The translations under genes and the position numbers were made by a program. DNA of 64,000 nt from Parvibaculum indicum (GTDB lineage Bacteria > Pseudomonadota > Alphaproteobacteria > Parvibaculales > Parvibaculaceae), in the NCBI RefSeq assembly GCF_011762095.1, contig NZ_JAASQO010000003.1:290266-354265 (forward strand), read 5' to 3'. Shown piece after piece: positions 27,960 through 36,903 of this stretch (its first letter is position 1; each line of letters begins with the position of its first letter). Under the pieces are notes generated by a model, which did no database searches, was not told the origin of the DNA, and saw nothing but the letters and a program-made list of their open reading frames with translations.

Positions 27960-28882
27960 GCCGGCATTTCCTCGATCTGCATGAAGTCGCGCCGGGCGAA
28001 TTGCGCGGTATTCTGGACGGCGCTCATGCGCGCAAGGCCGCCCGCAAAGGCAAGGGTCAGGCCGAGCCCGACGACGACACGCCGCTCAACGGCAAGCTGC
28101 TCGCCATGATCTTCGAAAAGCCCTCCACGCGGACCCGCGTCTCTTTCGACGTGGCGATGCGTCAGCTCGGCGGCCAGACGCTTCTGATGAACGGGCAGGA
28201 AACCCAGCTCGGCCGGGGCGAAACCGTCGCCGACACGGCGCGCGTTCTGTCGCGCTTCGTCGATGCGGTCATGATCCGCACCACCGATCACGCCTCGCTG
28301 CTGGAACTCGCCGACAATGCGAGCGTTCCCGTCATCAACGGTCTCACCGACAGGTCCCATCCCTGCCAGCTCATGGCGGATGTGATGACCTTCGAGGAGC
28401 ACAAGGGCAATATCGCAGGCCGCAAGATCGCCTGGGTGGGCGACGGCAATAATGTCGCCGCCTCCTGGATCCATGCCGCGGGCCAGCTCGGTTTCGAACT
28501 GCGCCTGGCCTGCCCGCCGGAACTGAGCCCGGACGCCGAAGTCATGGACTGGGCGAAGAAGACTGGCGCCAAGGTGACGCTCGGAACCGACCCGGACGCG
28601 GCGGTGGACGGCGTCGATTGCGTGGTGGCCGACACATGGGTCTCCATGGGCGACGATATTGAAACCAAGACCCGCAGGCACAATCTATTGGCACCGTTCC
28701 AGGTGAACGGGAAGCTGATGGACAAGGCCGCGCCGGACGCCATTTTCATGCATTGCCTGCCCGCGCATCGCGGCGAGGAAATGACCGCTGACGTGATCGA
28801 CGGTCCCGCCTCGGTGGTCTGGGACGAGGCGGAAAACCGGCTGCATGCCCAAAAGGGCGTGCTCGCCTGGTGTTTCGGCTGA
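27956..28882 (+). CDS. argF: Ornithine carbamoyltransferase ArgF
   Basis: This encodes 308 residues and makes citrulline from ornithine and carbamoyl phosphate. The carbamoyl-phosphate motif [11 protein letters not shown], the HPCQ motif ([15 protein letters not shown]) and the ornithine-side motif [12 protein letters not shown] are all present. The ATG at 27956 overlaps the argD stop. The frame is open further upstream, but that part lies inside argD. It is followed after 58 bp by hslO. Confidence 0.95.
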   Translation: MSRHFLDLHEVAPGELRGILDGAHARKAARKGKGQAEPDDDTPLNGKLLAMIFEKPSTRTRVSFDVAMRQLGGQTLLMNGQETQLGRGETVADTARVLSRFVDAVMIRTTDHASLLELADNASVPVINGLTDRSHPCQLMADVMTFEEHKGNIAGRKIAWVGDGNNVAASWIHAAGQLGFELRLACPPELSPDAEVMDWAKKTGAKVTLGTDPDAAVDGVDCVVADTWVSMGDDIETKTRRHNLLAPFQVNGKLMDKAAPDAIFMHCLPAHRGEEMTADVIDGPASVVWDEAENRLHAQKGVLAWCFG

Positions 28883-28940
28883 CAGCCCGAACGGCCAGGC
28901 GGTGGCGTAAGGCAACACGCCCGACTGACAGGAAGTAAAG

Positions 28941-29951
28941 ATGAGTGACGCAAGCCAGAACGCGGGCGGCGGCGATGGCCGCCGCTTCGACATGCCGGGC
29001 GACGACATCGTGCAGCCCTTCCAGATCGAGGATCTGGGCATAAGGGGCCGTCTCGTGCGTCTTGGTCCCCTGGTCGATGAGGTCCTGAAACGCCACGACT
29101 ACCCCGAACCGGTCTCCCGCCTGCTGGGCGAGGCGCTGGCGCTGACGGTGATGCTCGGCTCCGCCCTGAAATTCGAGGGCCGCTTCATCCTGCAGACGCA
29201 GAGCAAGGGGCCGATTTCCATGCTCGTCGCCGATTATGAAAGCCATGGCGACGGCACCGGCAAGGTGCGCGGCTATGCGCATATGGACGTCGACGCGGTG
29301 GGCGAGGCCATCGCCGCGGGCCGTGCGTCATCCGCCGAGCTGATGGGCGAGGGGCATATGGCGCTCACCATCGATCAGGGCGGCGACATGGACCGCTATC
29401 AAGGCATCGTCGCGCTCGATCCGGAAGGGCTCACCCCGTCGGCGCATGAATATTTCGAGAGTTCCGAGCAGGTGGCGACCCGCATCCGCATCGCTGCGGG
29501 GCCGCTTTACAGCCGCGAAGAGCAGGGCCATAGCGAGAAGCATTGGCGCGCCGGCGCGATCATGATCCAGCATGTCGCGCGGGAAGGCGGCCTCACCGGG
29601 TATCGCGAGGGCGACGACGACAGTCCCTATACCGAAGAAGAGGAAAGCTGGAACCGCGCCTCCATCCTGCTCGACACGGTGGAGGATCATGAACTCCTCG
29701 ACCCCGCGCTGGAGCCGCAGCGTCTGCTGTTCCGCCTCTTCCACGAGGATGGCGTCCGCGCCTTCCAGACCTCCGGCGTGGAATTCGGCTGCCGCTGCTC
29801 GCGCGAGCGCATGAGTTCGGTCCTGCGCTCCTTCGGCGCGGAAGAGATCGACAGCATGGTGCTGGACGATGTCATCACCACCAAATGCGAGTTCTGCAGT
29901 TCGGTCTATGTCTTCACGGCCGACGAGCTGAAGGAAGGGCTGGAGGAGTAG
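28941..29951 (+). CDS. hslO: Redox-regulated chaperone Hsp33
   Basis: This encodes 336 residues of a holdase activated by oxidative unfolding. The C-terminal zinc centre is complete, with CRC in EFGCRCSRERM and CEFC in TTKCEFCSSVYVF, the four cysteines that bind Zn when reduced. GGAAGTAAAG precedes the ATG. It is co-directional with argDF, a common alphaproteobacterial order. Its stop lies 3 bp from the convergent argE stop. Confidence 0.94.
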   Translation: MSDASQNAGGGDGRRFDMPGDDIVQPFQIEDLGIRGRLVRLGPLVDEVLKRHDYPEPVSRLLGEALALTVMLGSALKFEGRFILQTQSKGPISMLVADYESHGDGTGKVRGYAHMDVDAVGEAIAAGRASSAELMGEGHMALTIDQGGDMDRYQGIVALDPEGLTPSAHEYFESSEQVATRIRIAAGPLYSREEQGHSEKHWRAGAIMIQHVAREGGLTGYREGDDDSPYTEEEESWNRASILLDTVEDHELLDPALEPQRLLFRLFHEDGVRAFQTSGVEFGCRCSRERMSSVLRSFGAEEIDSMVLDDVITTKCEFCSSVYVFTADELKEGLEE

Positions 29952-29954
29952 CTC

Positions 29955-31121
29955 TCAGCCCGCCACATGCTCGGCGAGCCGCATCATGAAGCGCTCGCAT
30001 TCGGCAATCTGCGAAAGCGCGATGAACTCGTCCGGCTTGTGGGCCTGCGCAATGTCGCCCGGCCCGCAAACCAGCGTCGGCACATCCGCCATCTGGAAAA
30101 GCCCGGCCTCGGTCGCATAGGAGACGGCTTCCGTCTCGTTGCATTGCGCGAGCTTCAGGATCAGCGTCTCGGCGGGCGATCCGGTTTCGGGTACGAGGCC
30201 CGGCGCCTTGGCGCGTTCGCGCGTCTCGATGCGGGCCTGCGGATAGACCTCGCGCATGCGCGGCAGCACGTCTTCTTCGGCAAAGGCGGTGAAACGGGTG
30301 ATGATCTCGTCGGGGTCGTCGTCGGGCAGCGCGCGATACTCCCAGCCGAACTCGCATTTGCGCGGGATGATGTTCACCGCCGTGCCGCCCTTCACCACCC
30401 CCACATTGATGGTGGTGTAAGGCGGCGCGAAGCGGCAGCCCGCCGGGGAGCGCCCCCGCATTTCCTCCGCCAGCTTGCCCAGGAAGCCGATCAGCTCCAT
30501 GGCGTAAAAGATCGCCGACACGCCCTTGTCCGTGGCGCTCGAATGGGATTCGAGCCCGGTCACGGTCGTGAAATAGGACTGGATGGATTTATGGGCATTC
30601 ACGACCTTCATCATCGACGGCTCGCCGACGATCGCGACCGCCGGGCGCGGCAGCTCGCGCACGATGCTATCGATCATCGGGCGCACGCCGAGGCAGCCGA
30701 TTTCCTCGTCATAGGAAAAAGCGAGGTGGACCGGGATGGCCGGGCCGCGCTTCAGGAATTCCGGCACCATGACGAGCGCGATGGCGATGAAGCTCTTCAT
30801 GTCGCTGGTGCCGCGTCCGAAAAGCATGCCGTCCTTCTCGACGACGCCGAAGGGATCGCTCGACCAGTCCTGCCCGTCTACCGGCACGACATCGGTATGG
30901 CCCGACAGCACGATGCCGCCGGGCTTCGATGCATCGCCGATGGTGGCGAACAGATTGGCCTTGGACCCGTCCTCGTTCACGACGCGCTGCGAGGCGACGC
31001 CATGGCTGGCCAGATAGTCCTCGACAAAGGAAATCAGTTCGAGATTGGAGTTCCGGCTGGTCGTATCGAAGGAGATGAGCCGGTCGATCATCTCCCGGGT
31101 TGAAAGCCGCATCGGCGTCAT
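29955..31121 (-). CDS. argE: Acetylornithine deacetylase ArgE
   Basis: This encodes 388 residues of an M20-family dizinc hydrolase releasing ornithine from N-acetylornithine. Metal ligands appear in SGHTDVVPVDG, GRGTSDMKSF and DEEIGCLGVRP, with the dimerisation domain inserted after about residue 180. The ATG at 31121 has GGGGGA upstream; an internal ATG at 31112 is possible. It follows metZ and apaG on the minus strand with small gaps. Confidence 0.9.
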   Translation of the reverse strand: MTPMRLSTREMIDRLISFDTTSRNSNLELISFVEDYLASHGVASQRVVNEDGSKANLFATIGDASKPGGIVLSGHTDVVPVDGQDWSSDPFGVVEKDGMLFGRGTSDMKSFIAIALVMVPEFLKRGPAIPVHLAFSYDEEIGCLGVRPMIDSIVRELPRPAVAIVGEPSMMKVVNAHKSIQSYFTTVTGLESHSSATDKGVSAIFYAMELIGFLGKLAEEMRGRSPAGCRFAPPYTTINVGVVKGGTAVNIIPRKCEFGWEYRALPDDDPDEIITRFTAFAEEDVLPRMREVYPQARIETRERAKAPGLVPETGSPAETLILKLAQCNETEAVSYATEAGLFQMADVPTLVCGPGDIAQAHKPDEFIALSQIAECERFMMRLAEHVAG

Positions 31122-31164
31122 CGCGTCCCCCTGGGTGAGGGCGCATCCTAACGCGGCTTGGCGA

Positions 31165-31557
31165 TCAGTTCATCAGCGCCTTGATGTGGGGGCAATCGAG
31201 CGAGAAGGCGGGAATATTGACCTCGAAGGTTTCGCCGCCGCCGGTTTCCATCTGGTACTTGCCGAACATGATGCCGGAAGGCGCCCCCAGCGGGGTCCCG
31301 CTGGTATATTCGAAGCGTTCGCCGGGATGGAGCACGGGCTGCTCGCCGACCACGCCGTCGCCGCGCACTTCATGCACCCGTCCGCCGGCATCGGCGATCT
31401 GCCAGTAGCGCGAGCGAAGCTGCACGGTCTCGCCGCCTTCATTCTCGATGACAACGCGATAGGCCCATACGAAGTAATCGTCGTCCGGCTCGGACTGATC
31501 TTCGAGATAGGTCGGTTCGACACAGACTTTGATGGATCTCGTCTTCTCGCTGTACAT
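31165..31557 (-). CDS. apaG: ApaG family protein
   Basis: This encodes 130 residues of a single fibronectin-type beta-sandwich protein. Conserved stretches are VCVEPTYLEDQS, YRVVIENEGGETVQLRSRYWQI, GDGVVGEQPVLHPGE, FEYTSG and GKYQMETGGGETFEVNIPAFSLD. Historically linked to Co/Mg tolerance, its molecular role is unclear. The start at 31557 is chosen for family length (about 125) and AGGA upstream. It lies between metZ and argE. Confidence 0.92.
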   Translation of the reverse strand: MYSEKTRSIKVCVEPTYLEDQSEPDDDYFVWAYRVVIENEGGETVQLRSRYWQIADAGGRVHEVRGDGVVGEQPVLHPGERFEYTSGTPLGAPSGIMFGKYQMETGGGETFEVNIPAFSLDCPHIKALMN

Positions 31558-31735
31558 CGGCTGTCCTGCTCTCCGGCACGCCCGGCGTGAGGTCTTCATC
31601 CTGAATGCCCCGCGGCACTGGATATGACCCGGCCACGTCCTTGGCAAGAGGGTCTCCAGCGAGTTCCGCGAGGCAGACATAGCAGGGCAGGGGCTAAATT
31701 CCCCTTAATGTGCACCTGTCCGGACTGGATCAATC

Positions 31736-32932
31736 TCAGATGCGCGCAAGTGCCGCATCGAAATCGGCGATGAGATCGTCGGCGTCTTCGAGCCCGACGG
31801 AGAGCCGGACGAGCCCTTCCCGGATGCCCAGTTCCTCCCGCGCTTCCGGCGAAAGCCGCTGATGGGTGGTCGTCGCCGGATGGGTGATGAGGCTCTTGGC
31901 GTCGCCCAGATTGTTGGAAATCTTGACGATTTCCAGCGCATTCGCCGCCTTGAAGGCGCCCGCCTTGCCCCCCTTCACCTCGAAGGCGACGATGTTGCCG
32001 CCCATCTCCATCTGGCTCATGGCGAGCTTGTGTTGGGGGTGGGAGGCGAGCCCCGGGTAAAATACCCGTTCCACTTTTTCATGGCCCTCGAGGAACTGTG
32101 CGACGGCCTCTGCATTTCTTGCATGCTGAGTCACACGAAGGTCCAGCGTCTCAAGGCTTTTGAGCATGACCCAGGCATTGAAGGGGCTGATGGCGGGCCC
32201 TGTCTGGCGCAGGAAATTCGCCAGATGCTCGTCGATGAATTCCTGGTCCGACAGCACCACCCCGCCGAGGCACCGGCCCTGGCCGTCGATATGCTTGGTC
32301 GCCGAATAGACGACGACATCCGCGCCCAGCTCCATCGGCTTCTGGAGGACCGGCGTCGCAAACACATTGTCGACGATCAGGCGCGCGCCATTTGCATGGG
32401 CGAGCTCGGCCACCGCCGCGATATCGATCACTTCCAGCGTTGGGTTGGAGGGCGATTCCAGAAAGAGCACCTTGGTCTCGGGGCGGATGGCCGCGCGCCA
32501 TTCGTCCATATTGCGCCCGTCCACGAAACTGGAGGTCACGCCGAAGCGCGGCAGCAGCGTCTCCACGATATAGCGACAGGAGCCGAAAAGCGCCCTCGAG
32601 GACAGCACATGGTCGCCCGCCTGCAGATGGCAGAGCATGGAGGCGGTCACCGCGGCCATGCCGGTCGCCGTGGCGCGCGCGTCCGCCGCCCCTTCCAGCG
32701 CCGCGATTCGTTCCTCGAACATGCGCACGGTGGGGTTTGCGAAGCGGCTGTAGACGAAGCCGGGCTCTTCGTTCTTGAAGCGGGCTTCGGCCGATTCCAT
32801 CGTCTCGTACACATAGCCCGACGTCAGGAACATCGCCTCGCTCGTCTCTCCGAACTGGCTGCGCATGGTGCCCCCATGGACGGCGGCGGTGCGGGCGCTC
32901 CATTTGGCGGCGGAGGGTGTCTTTTCGGTCAT
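31736..32932 (-). CDS. metZ: O-succinylhomoserine sulfhydrylase MetZ
   Basis: This encodes 398 residues of a PLP enzyme of the Cys/Met-metabolism fold that makes homocysteine from an O-acylhomoserine and sulfide. The PLP Lys213 lies in VVYSATKHIDGQGR, and YSRFANPTVRMFEERIA and SPSNPTLEVID are typical. The ATG at 32932 has GGGGA upstream. It sits directly behind a SAM-II riboswitch and a terminator, so expression should fall when S-adenosylmethionine is plentiful. The acyl donor (succinyl or acetyl) is assigned by family only. Confidence 0.92.
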   Translation of the reverse strand: MTEKTPSAAKWSARTAAVHGGTMRSQFGETSEAMFLTSGYVYETMESAEARFKNEEPGFVYSRFANPTVRMFEERIAALEGAADARATATGMAAVTASMLCHLQAGDHVLSSRALFGSCRYIVETLLPRFGVTSSFVDGRNMDEWRAAIRPETKVLFLESPSNPTLEVIDIAAVAELAHANGARLIVDNVFATPVLQKPMELGADVVVYSATKHIDGQGRCLGGVVLSDQEFIDEHLANFLRQTGPAISPFNAWVMLKSLETLDLRVTQHARNAEAVAQFLEGHEKVERVFYPGLASHPQHKLAMSQMEMGGNIVAFEVKGGKAGAFKAANALEIVKISNNLGDAKSLITHPATTTHQRLSPEAREELGIREGLVRLSVGLEDADDLIADFDAALARI

Positions 32933-32948
32933 AGGCGTGTCCCCAAAC

Positions 32949-32978
32949 AAAAAACCCCGACCGGGAAGGACGGGGTTT
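32949..32978 (-). terminator. Intrinsic terminator in the metZ leader
   Basis: On the minus strand AAACCCCG and CGGGGTTT form a stem around an 11-nt loop, followed by a run of T (TTTTTTGTTT). It begins 11 nt after the SAM-II aptamer and ends 16 nt before the metZ ATG. It is well placed to be the expression platform. Confidence 0.8.
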
Positions 32979-32988
32979 CACAACCCGA

Positions 32989-33043
32989 CCTTTTTAGCGG
33001 GTTGTTTTACGTGGCCGCAAGCCGGTCGGCTCAAATCACCACG
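32989..33043 (-). ncRNA. SAM-II riboswitch upstream of metZ
   Basis: Read on the minus strand, 33043-32989 matches the SAM-II consensus. P1 is CGTGG pairing with CCACG. The loop contains TGATTTGAGCCG and CGGCTTGCGGCC, and the invariant 3' segment GCTAAAAAGG ends the aptamer. SAM-II binds S-adenosylmethionine in an H-type pseudoknot and is nearly confined to Alphaproteobacteria, upstream of metA/metX/metZ-type genes. A perfect 8-bp hairpin (ACAACCCG with CGGGTTGT) can also enclose the conserved segment and may be the competing fold. Confidence 0.93.
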
Positions 33044-33203
33044 GGGCCCGAAACGGCTCCATGGCCGCCCGAACGCGGCGCATTAAAAGCCCGTGCGGCC
33101 TCCCAGTCAAGCCGCGGACGGGGAGAAGCCCGGCCCGGCCCCTATCGGGGACGGAATCGCGGGGCTTCCGCCAAAAGCCGCGCCCCCTTATAAGGGCAGG
33201 ATC

Positions 33204-34364
33204 ATGACGACACCCGCTGACGACCTTTTTCCCCATCTTGAAGACCCGGAGCCGCGCAGGGTTGGCCCCGGCCAGACCCATGCGACCGGCATCCTGCCCG
33301 CCCATGCGATCCAGTCGCTGATCCGGGAAAAGGAAATCTGGGGCAGCCCGGAGATCGAGCAGGCGCAGATCCAGCCCGCGAGCCTCGACCTGCGGCTGGG
33401 GACGACGGCCTACCGCCTGCGGGCGAGCTTCCTGCCCGGCCCCCATCGCGGCGTCATGGAATGCGTGGAGGAGCTGACCCTTCACAAGATCGACCTGACG
33501 GAAGGCGCGGTGCTGGAAACCGGCTGCGTCTATCTGGTGCCGCTGGTGGAGGCGCTGGCGCTGTCGGAGCGCACGTCTGCGGCCGCGAACCCGAAGAGCT
33601 CCACCGGGCGCCTGGACGTCTTCACCCGTGTCATCACCGATTTCTGCGCCGAGTTCGATCAGGTGGAAGCGGGCTACAAGGGCCATCTCTATCTGGAGAT
33701 ATCGCCGCGCACCTTCCCGATCCTGGTCCGCCCCGGCTCGCGCCTGTCGCAGATCCGTTTCCGGCGCGGCACGCCCACCCATTCCGACGCGGAACTGAAG
33801 CGGCTTCACGAGCAGGTGAAGCTCGTGGAAGGCGAGGCGGATATCGACGGCGGGCTCGCCCTCACCGTGAACCTGAAAACGGACCGGGAGGACGGCCTTG
33901 TCGGCTATCGCGCCAAGCGCCACACCGATGTGATCGACGTCGACAGGCCGGACGCCTATGAGGTGCTCGATTTCTGGGAGCCGCTTTATATCCGCGACAG
34001 CAAGGGTCTCGTTCTGGACCCGGATGAATTCTACATCCTTGCCTCGCGCGAGGCGGTGCATGTCCCGCCCACCCATGCCGCTGAAATGGTGCCCTACAAC
34101 CCGCTGGTGGGCGAGTTCCGCGTCCACTACGCGGGCTTCTTCGACCCCGGCTTCGGCGCGCGCGAGGCGGGCGGTGTCGGCAGCCGGGCCGTGCTGGAAG
34201 TGCGCAGCCACGACGTGCCCTTCATCCTGGAGCATCGCCAGATCATCGGCCGTCTTGTCTATGAGCGCCTGACGGACCGCCCGGGCAAGCTTTACGGCGG
34301 CGACATCGGCTCCAACTATCAGCGCCAGGGGCTGAAGCTCTCCAAGCATTTCAAGGCACGCTGA
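33204..34364 (+). CDS. dcd: 2'-deoxycytidine 5'-triphosphate deaminase, long two-domain form
   Basis: This encodes 386 residues, about twice the usual Dcd length. The N-terminal half has the DCD/dUTPase core (IQPASLDLRLG at about 55-65, SSTGRLDVFTRVITDF, GYKGHLYLEISPRTFPI, SRLSQIRF). The C-terminal half repeats the fold (DPDEFYILASREAVHVPP, YNPLVGEFRVHYAGFFDPGFG). It deaminates dCTP to dUTP for thymidylate supply. The duplicated architecture is known in alphaproteobacteria. The start at 33204 has AGGGCAGGA upstream; the frame is open earlier but low-complexity. Confidence 0.85.
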   Translation: MTTPADDLFPHLEDPEPRRVGPGQTHATGILPAHAIQSLIREKEIWGSPEIEQAQIQPASLDLRLGTTAYRLRASFLPGPHRGVMECVEELTLHKIDLTEGAVLETGCVYLVPLVEALALSERTSAAANPKSSTGRLDVFTRVITDFCAEFDQVEAGYKGHLYLEISPRTFPILVRPGSRLSQIRFRRGTPTHSDAELKRLHEQVKLVEGEADIDGGLALTVNLKTDREDGLVGYRAKRHTDVIDVDRPDAYEVLDFWEPLYIRDSKGLVLDPDEFYILASREAVHVPPTHAAEMVPYNPLVGEFRVHYAGFFDPGFGAREAGGVGSRAVLEVRSHDVPFILEHRQIIGRLVYERLTDRPGKLYGGDIGSNYQRQGLKLSKHFKAR

Positions 34365-34367
34365 ACG

Positions 34368-34742
34368 ATGCGTGGGCTCCCCATGCTCGCGCTCGCCTTT
34401 GTGCTGCTGGTCGCATGCAACGAGGCGGGTAACTGGCTGTCCGACACGCTGGCGCTGCCCGTGCCCGGCACGGTGATCGGTATCCTGATCCTGCTGGCCG
34501 GGCTTCTCGCCACGGGCCGCGTACCCGAGCCGCTCCGCCGCGTCGCGACTTTCCTGCTGTCCCACCTCAATCTCTTCTATGTGCCCGCCGGTGTCGGCCT
34601 CATGGGCTATATCGCGCTCCTGCGCCGCGACCTGCTGCCGATTGCCGTGGCGCTCGTCGTCTCCACGCTGCTCGCCATGGCAGTGGGCGCGCTTGTTTTC
34701 CGCTGGGCGGCGAAAGGCGATGACGGGGAGGGGATGGAATGA
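34368..34742 (+). CDS. CidA/LrgA family holin-like protein
   Basis: This encodes 124 residues with four membrane helices. The signature LPVPGTVIGILILLAGLLATG and FLLSHLNLFYVPAGVGLMGY identifies the LrgA/CidA family. In other bacteria these pair with LrgB/CidB and act as murein-hydrolase exporters or as pyruvate/by-product carriers. It starts 3 bp after the dcd stop and overlaps the lrgB-like gene by 4 bp (ATGA, 34739-34742), so the two form a unit. Confidence 0.88.
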   Translation: MRGLPMLALAFVLLVACNEAGNWLSDTLALPVPGTVIGILILLAGLLATGRVPEPLRRVATFLLSHLNLFYVPAGVGLMGYIALLRRDLLPIAVALVVSTLLAMAVGALVFRWAAKGDDGEGME

Positions 34743-35461
34743 GCGACATCGGCTTCGACCTTGCCCCGCTGGATGAAATCGCCGCCATGGCCTTCTGGCT
34801 CGCGCTCATCGTCGGCCTCTATCTGCTGGCGCGGCGTTTCCAGCAAAAGGTCAACGGCCATCCGCTGGCAAACACCGTGCTGCTCACAGCGCTTCCCGTC
34901 ATGTTCCTGCTGGCGGTCGACAAGCAGGCGATGCTGCAATACGAGCCCGCCGGCGCCCTGCTGCTCTGGCTGTTGGGCCCCGCCACGGTGGGCATCGCGG
35001 TGCCGCTCTACGCCAACTTTCATCATGTGCGCCGCTCGCTGAAACCCATGGTGCTGGCGCTCGTTGCGGGCTCGGCCACGGCGGTGATCTCGGCCATCTG
35101 TATCGGCTGGGTGCTCGGAGCGGAGCCGGAAACCATCCGTTCGCTGGCGCCGAAATCCGTCACCACGCCGATTGCCATGGGGATTGCCGACAAGATCGGC
35201 GGTCTCGCATCGCTCACCGCCGCCTTCGTCATCGTGACGGGGATCATCGGCGCGGTCTCCGGCGCGATGCTCTTCAATGCGCTGGGTGTGAAGGACGAGC
35301 GTGCAAGGGGCTTTGCCATGGGCACCGCCGCTCACGGTATCGGCACGGCGCGCGCCTTTCAGGAGCACGAGGTGGCGGGCACCTTTTCCGGCGTCGCGAT
35401 GGCCCTGAACGGCATTGCCACGGCCATCCTGTTGCCGCTGATCTGGCTCATTCTCTCCTGA
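34739..35461 (+). CDS. LrgB/CidB family membrane protein
   Basis: This encodes 240 residues with about six to seven membrane helices. The conserved SLAPKSVTTPIAMGIADKIGG, TGIIGAVSGAMLFNALGVKDERARGFAMG and AAHGIGTARA motifs define LrgB/CidB. It probably acts with the preceding LrgA-like protein. Translational coupling is evident from the ATGA overlap. The physiological role in this lineage is not known. Confidence 0.92.
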   Translation: MSDIGFDLAPLDEIAAMAFWLALIVGLYLLARRFQQKVNGHPLANTVLLTALPVMFLLAVDKQAMLQYEPAGALLLWLLGPATVGIAVPLYANFHHVRRSLKPMVLALVAGSATAVISAICIGWVLGAEPETIRSLAPKSVTTPIAMGIADKIGGLASLTAAFVIVTGIIGAVSGAMLFNALGVKDERARGFAMGTAAHGIGTARAFQEHEVAGTFSGVAMALNGIATAILLPLIWLILS

Positions 35462-35563
35462 TCGCACGCCATTGCGGAACACACCGCGTTAGAGACTCCT
35501 TAATCGCCCCCGACCGACAGTAGCGTCTCCGTATTCGAGGGGGAGGGCCCTTGGGAGACTGAG

Positions 35564-36253
35564 ATGAAGCCTGACAAATCCCTGAATGATGGGCACGGGA
35601 ACGAGATGGCTCTGGCGGAGTTGCGACGCTCTCTTTCGTGCGTCGATCTCGCTTGTCCGGGCCTGGATCTCTACGGCCATTCAACCCGTGTAGGAGACCT
35701 CGCAACGGGGCTGGGGCGTGCGATGGGGCTCGGCGAGCGCGACGCGCAGCTGCTCGGCGAGGCGGCTTGTTTCCATGATGTCGGGAAGCTGTTCATCCCG
35801 GTTTCCACACTCGGCAAGCCGGGCCCTCTTGCGTTCGATGAGCGTAGCCTGATCGAATCTCATTGCGACCTCGGGTACAACGCGCTCGCGAATGAAACGG
35901 GCGCTTTCGCGGAAATGGCGCGCAACATCGCGCGTCTCCATCATGAACGCTATGACGGCAAAGGATATCCGGGACGGTTGGGCGGAACGGATATTCCGTT
36001 CGAGGCGCGCATCGTCGCTGTCGCGGATGTCTATGACGCCCTGCGGTCCGTTCGTTCCTACAAGGCGCAGCAAAGCCACGAGGATACCGTCGGTCAGATC
36101 GTGAAAGAATGCCGGGGCGATCCCGGAGGCTTCGATCCATTGGTGATGGAAGCGTTTCTCGATACCCAGGCCGACATTCGTGCGATCTGGGATCGGGCGA
36201 TGCTTTCCCGGATCGCCGCGACGATGAAGGGGTGCCGAGAGCGAACCGGGTGA
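35564..36253 (+). CDS. HD-GYP domain protein, possible cyclic di-GMP phosphodiesterase
   Basis: This encodes 229 residues, essentially only the catalytic domain. Metal ligands are visible as YGHSTRVGDLA, CFHDVGKL and IESHCDLG, and the GYP signature as LHHERYDGKGYPGRLGG. The family hydrolyses c-di-GMP to pGpG or GMP. No sensor or receiver domain is attached, so its regulation must come from a partner. It is a single gene with a terminator just behind it. Confidence 0.85.
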   Translation: MKPDKSLNDGHGNEMALAELRRSLSCVDLACPGLDLYGHSTRVGDLATGLGRAMGLGERDAQLLGEAACFHDVGKLFIPVSTLGKPGPLAFDERSLIESHCDLGYNALANETGAFAEMARNIARLHHERYDGKGYPGRLGGTDIPFEARIVAVADVYDALRSVRSYKAQQSHEDTVGQIVKECRGDPGGFDPLVMEAFLDTQADIRAIWDRAMLSRIAATMKGCRERTG

Positions 36254-36272
36254 GCATCCCGATAAAGGAAAA

Positions 36273-36300
36273 CGGGCGCGGCCTGCTCAGGCCGCGCCCG
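36273..36300 (+). terminator. Hairpin terminator after the HD-GYP gene
   Basis: CGGGCGCGGCCT (36273-36284) pairs perfectly with AGGCCGCGCCCG (36289-36300) around GCTC. TCTTC follows on the plus strand and AAAAC precedes it, so on the minus strand a T-run follows. It may serve both the HD-GYP gene and the convergent gene at 36323. Confidence 0.75.
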
Positions 36301-36322
36301 TCTTCATTCGCGGTCCCGTCCG

Positions 36323-36742
36323 TCAAAGATGGTTGGGATTGCCGTCATAGACGTTGAATTTGAGATCGGTCACGCCCACCTCGTTGTAGCGGGTCAGCAC
36401 GCCATCCTTGTCGATATTGTAGTCGAAGCAGCCGCTGGAACGCCCGGAGCCCAGCGTGACGCAGAACTTGCCGTCCTTCACTTCCCACGAGCCGCCGTAA
36501 CGCGACCAGCTGCCGGTCATCCGGCAGGGGCGTTCGCGGCCGCGGATCGTGCCGTCGGGGTCGTAATATTCCTGGAAATCGTTCCGGTCGGCGGCGCATT
36601 CGCGATACTGGCCTTCGATCGTATTGCCGACGACCTCCTTGGCGACATCCTTGCCGGTCATGAAAACTTCAGCCGATGCGGCGCCGCTCCACAAGGCGAG
36701 TGCACTTGCGGCGGCAACAAGGGAAACTGCGATTTTCTTCAT
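36323..36742 (-). CDS. Periplasmic protein of unknown function
   Basis: This encodes 139 residues. It has a clear signal peptide (MKKIAVSLVAAASALALWSG, cleavage after Ala-Ser-Ala at about residue 24). The mature part contains Trp, Gly and Arg with four Cys (about residues 49, 73, 94 and 105), suggesting two disulfides. Motifs such as TGKDVAKEVVGNTIEG and YDPDGTIRG recur in small exported proteins of rhizobial relatives without known role. GAGGATCG precedes the ATG. It is a single gene, convergent with the HD-GYP gene. Confidence 0.75.
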   Translation of the reverse strand: MKKIAVSLVAAASALALWSGAASAEVFMTGKDVAKEVVGNTIEGQYRECAADRNDFQEYYDPDGTIRGRERPCRMTGSWSRYGGSWEVKDGKFCVTLGSGRSSGCFDYNIDKDGVLTRYNEVGVTDLKFNVYDGNPNHL

Positions 36743-36903
36743 GGACGATCCTCCTCATCTCGGGGTTATCGGGAAATCTTGTCCCCGGAAAGAAAAGAAG
36801 ATCGCGAGGAGGGGATCAATAAGGAGGAACCCGTATAGCGATAAATCCGCCCACGAATATTTGGGCGGAAAACTTGATCCAGGTCATTGCGTATCGAGAA
36901 GGC

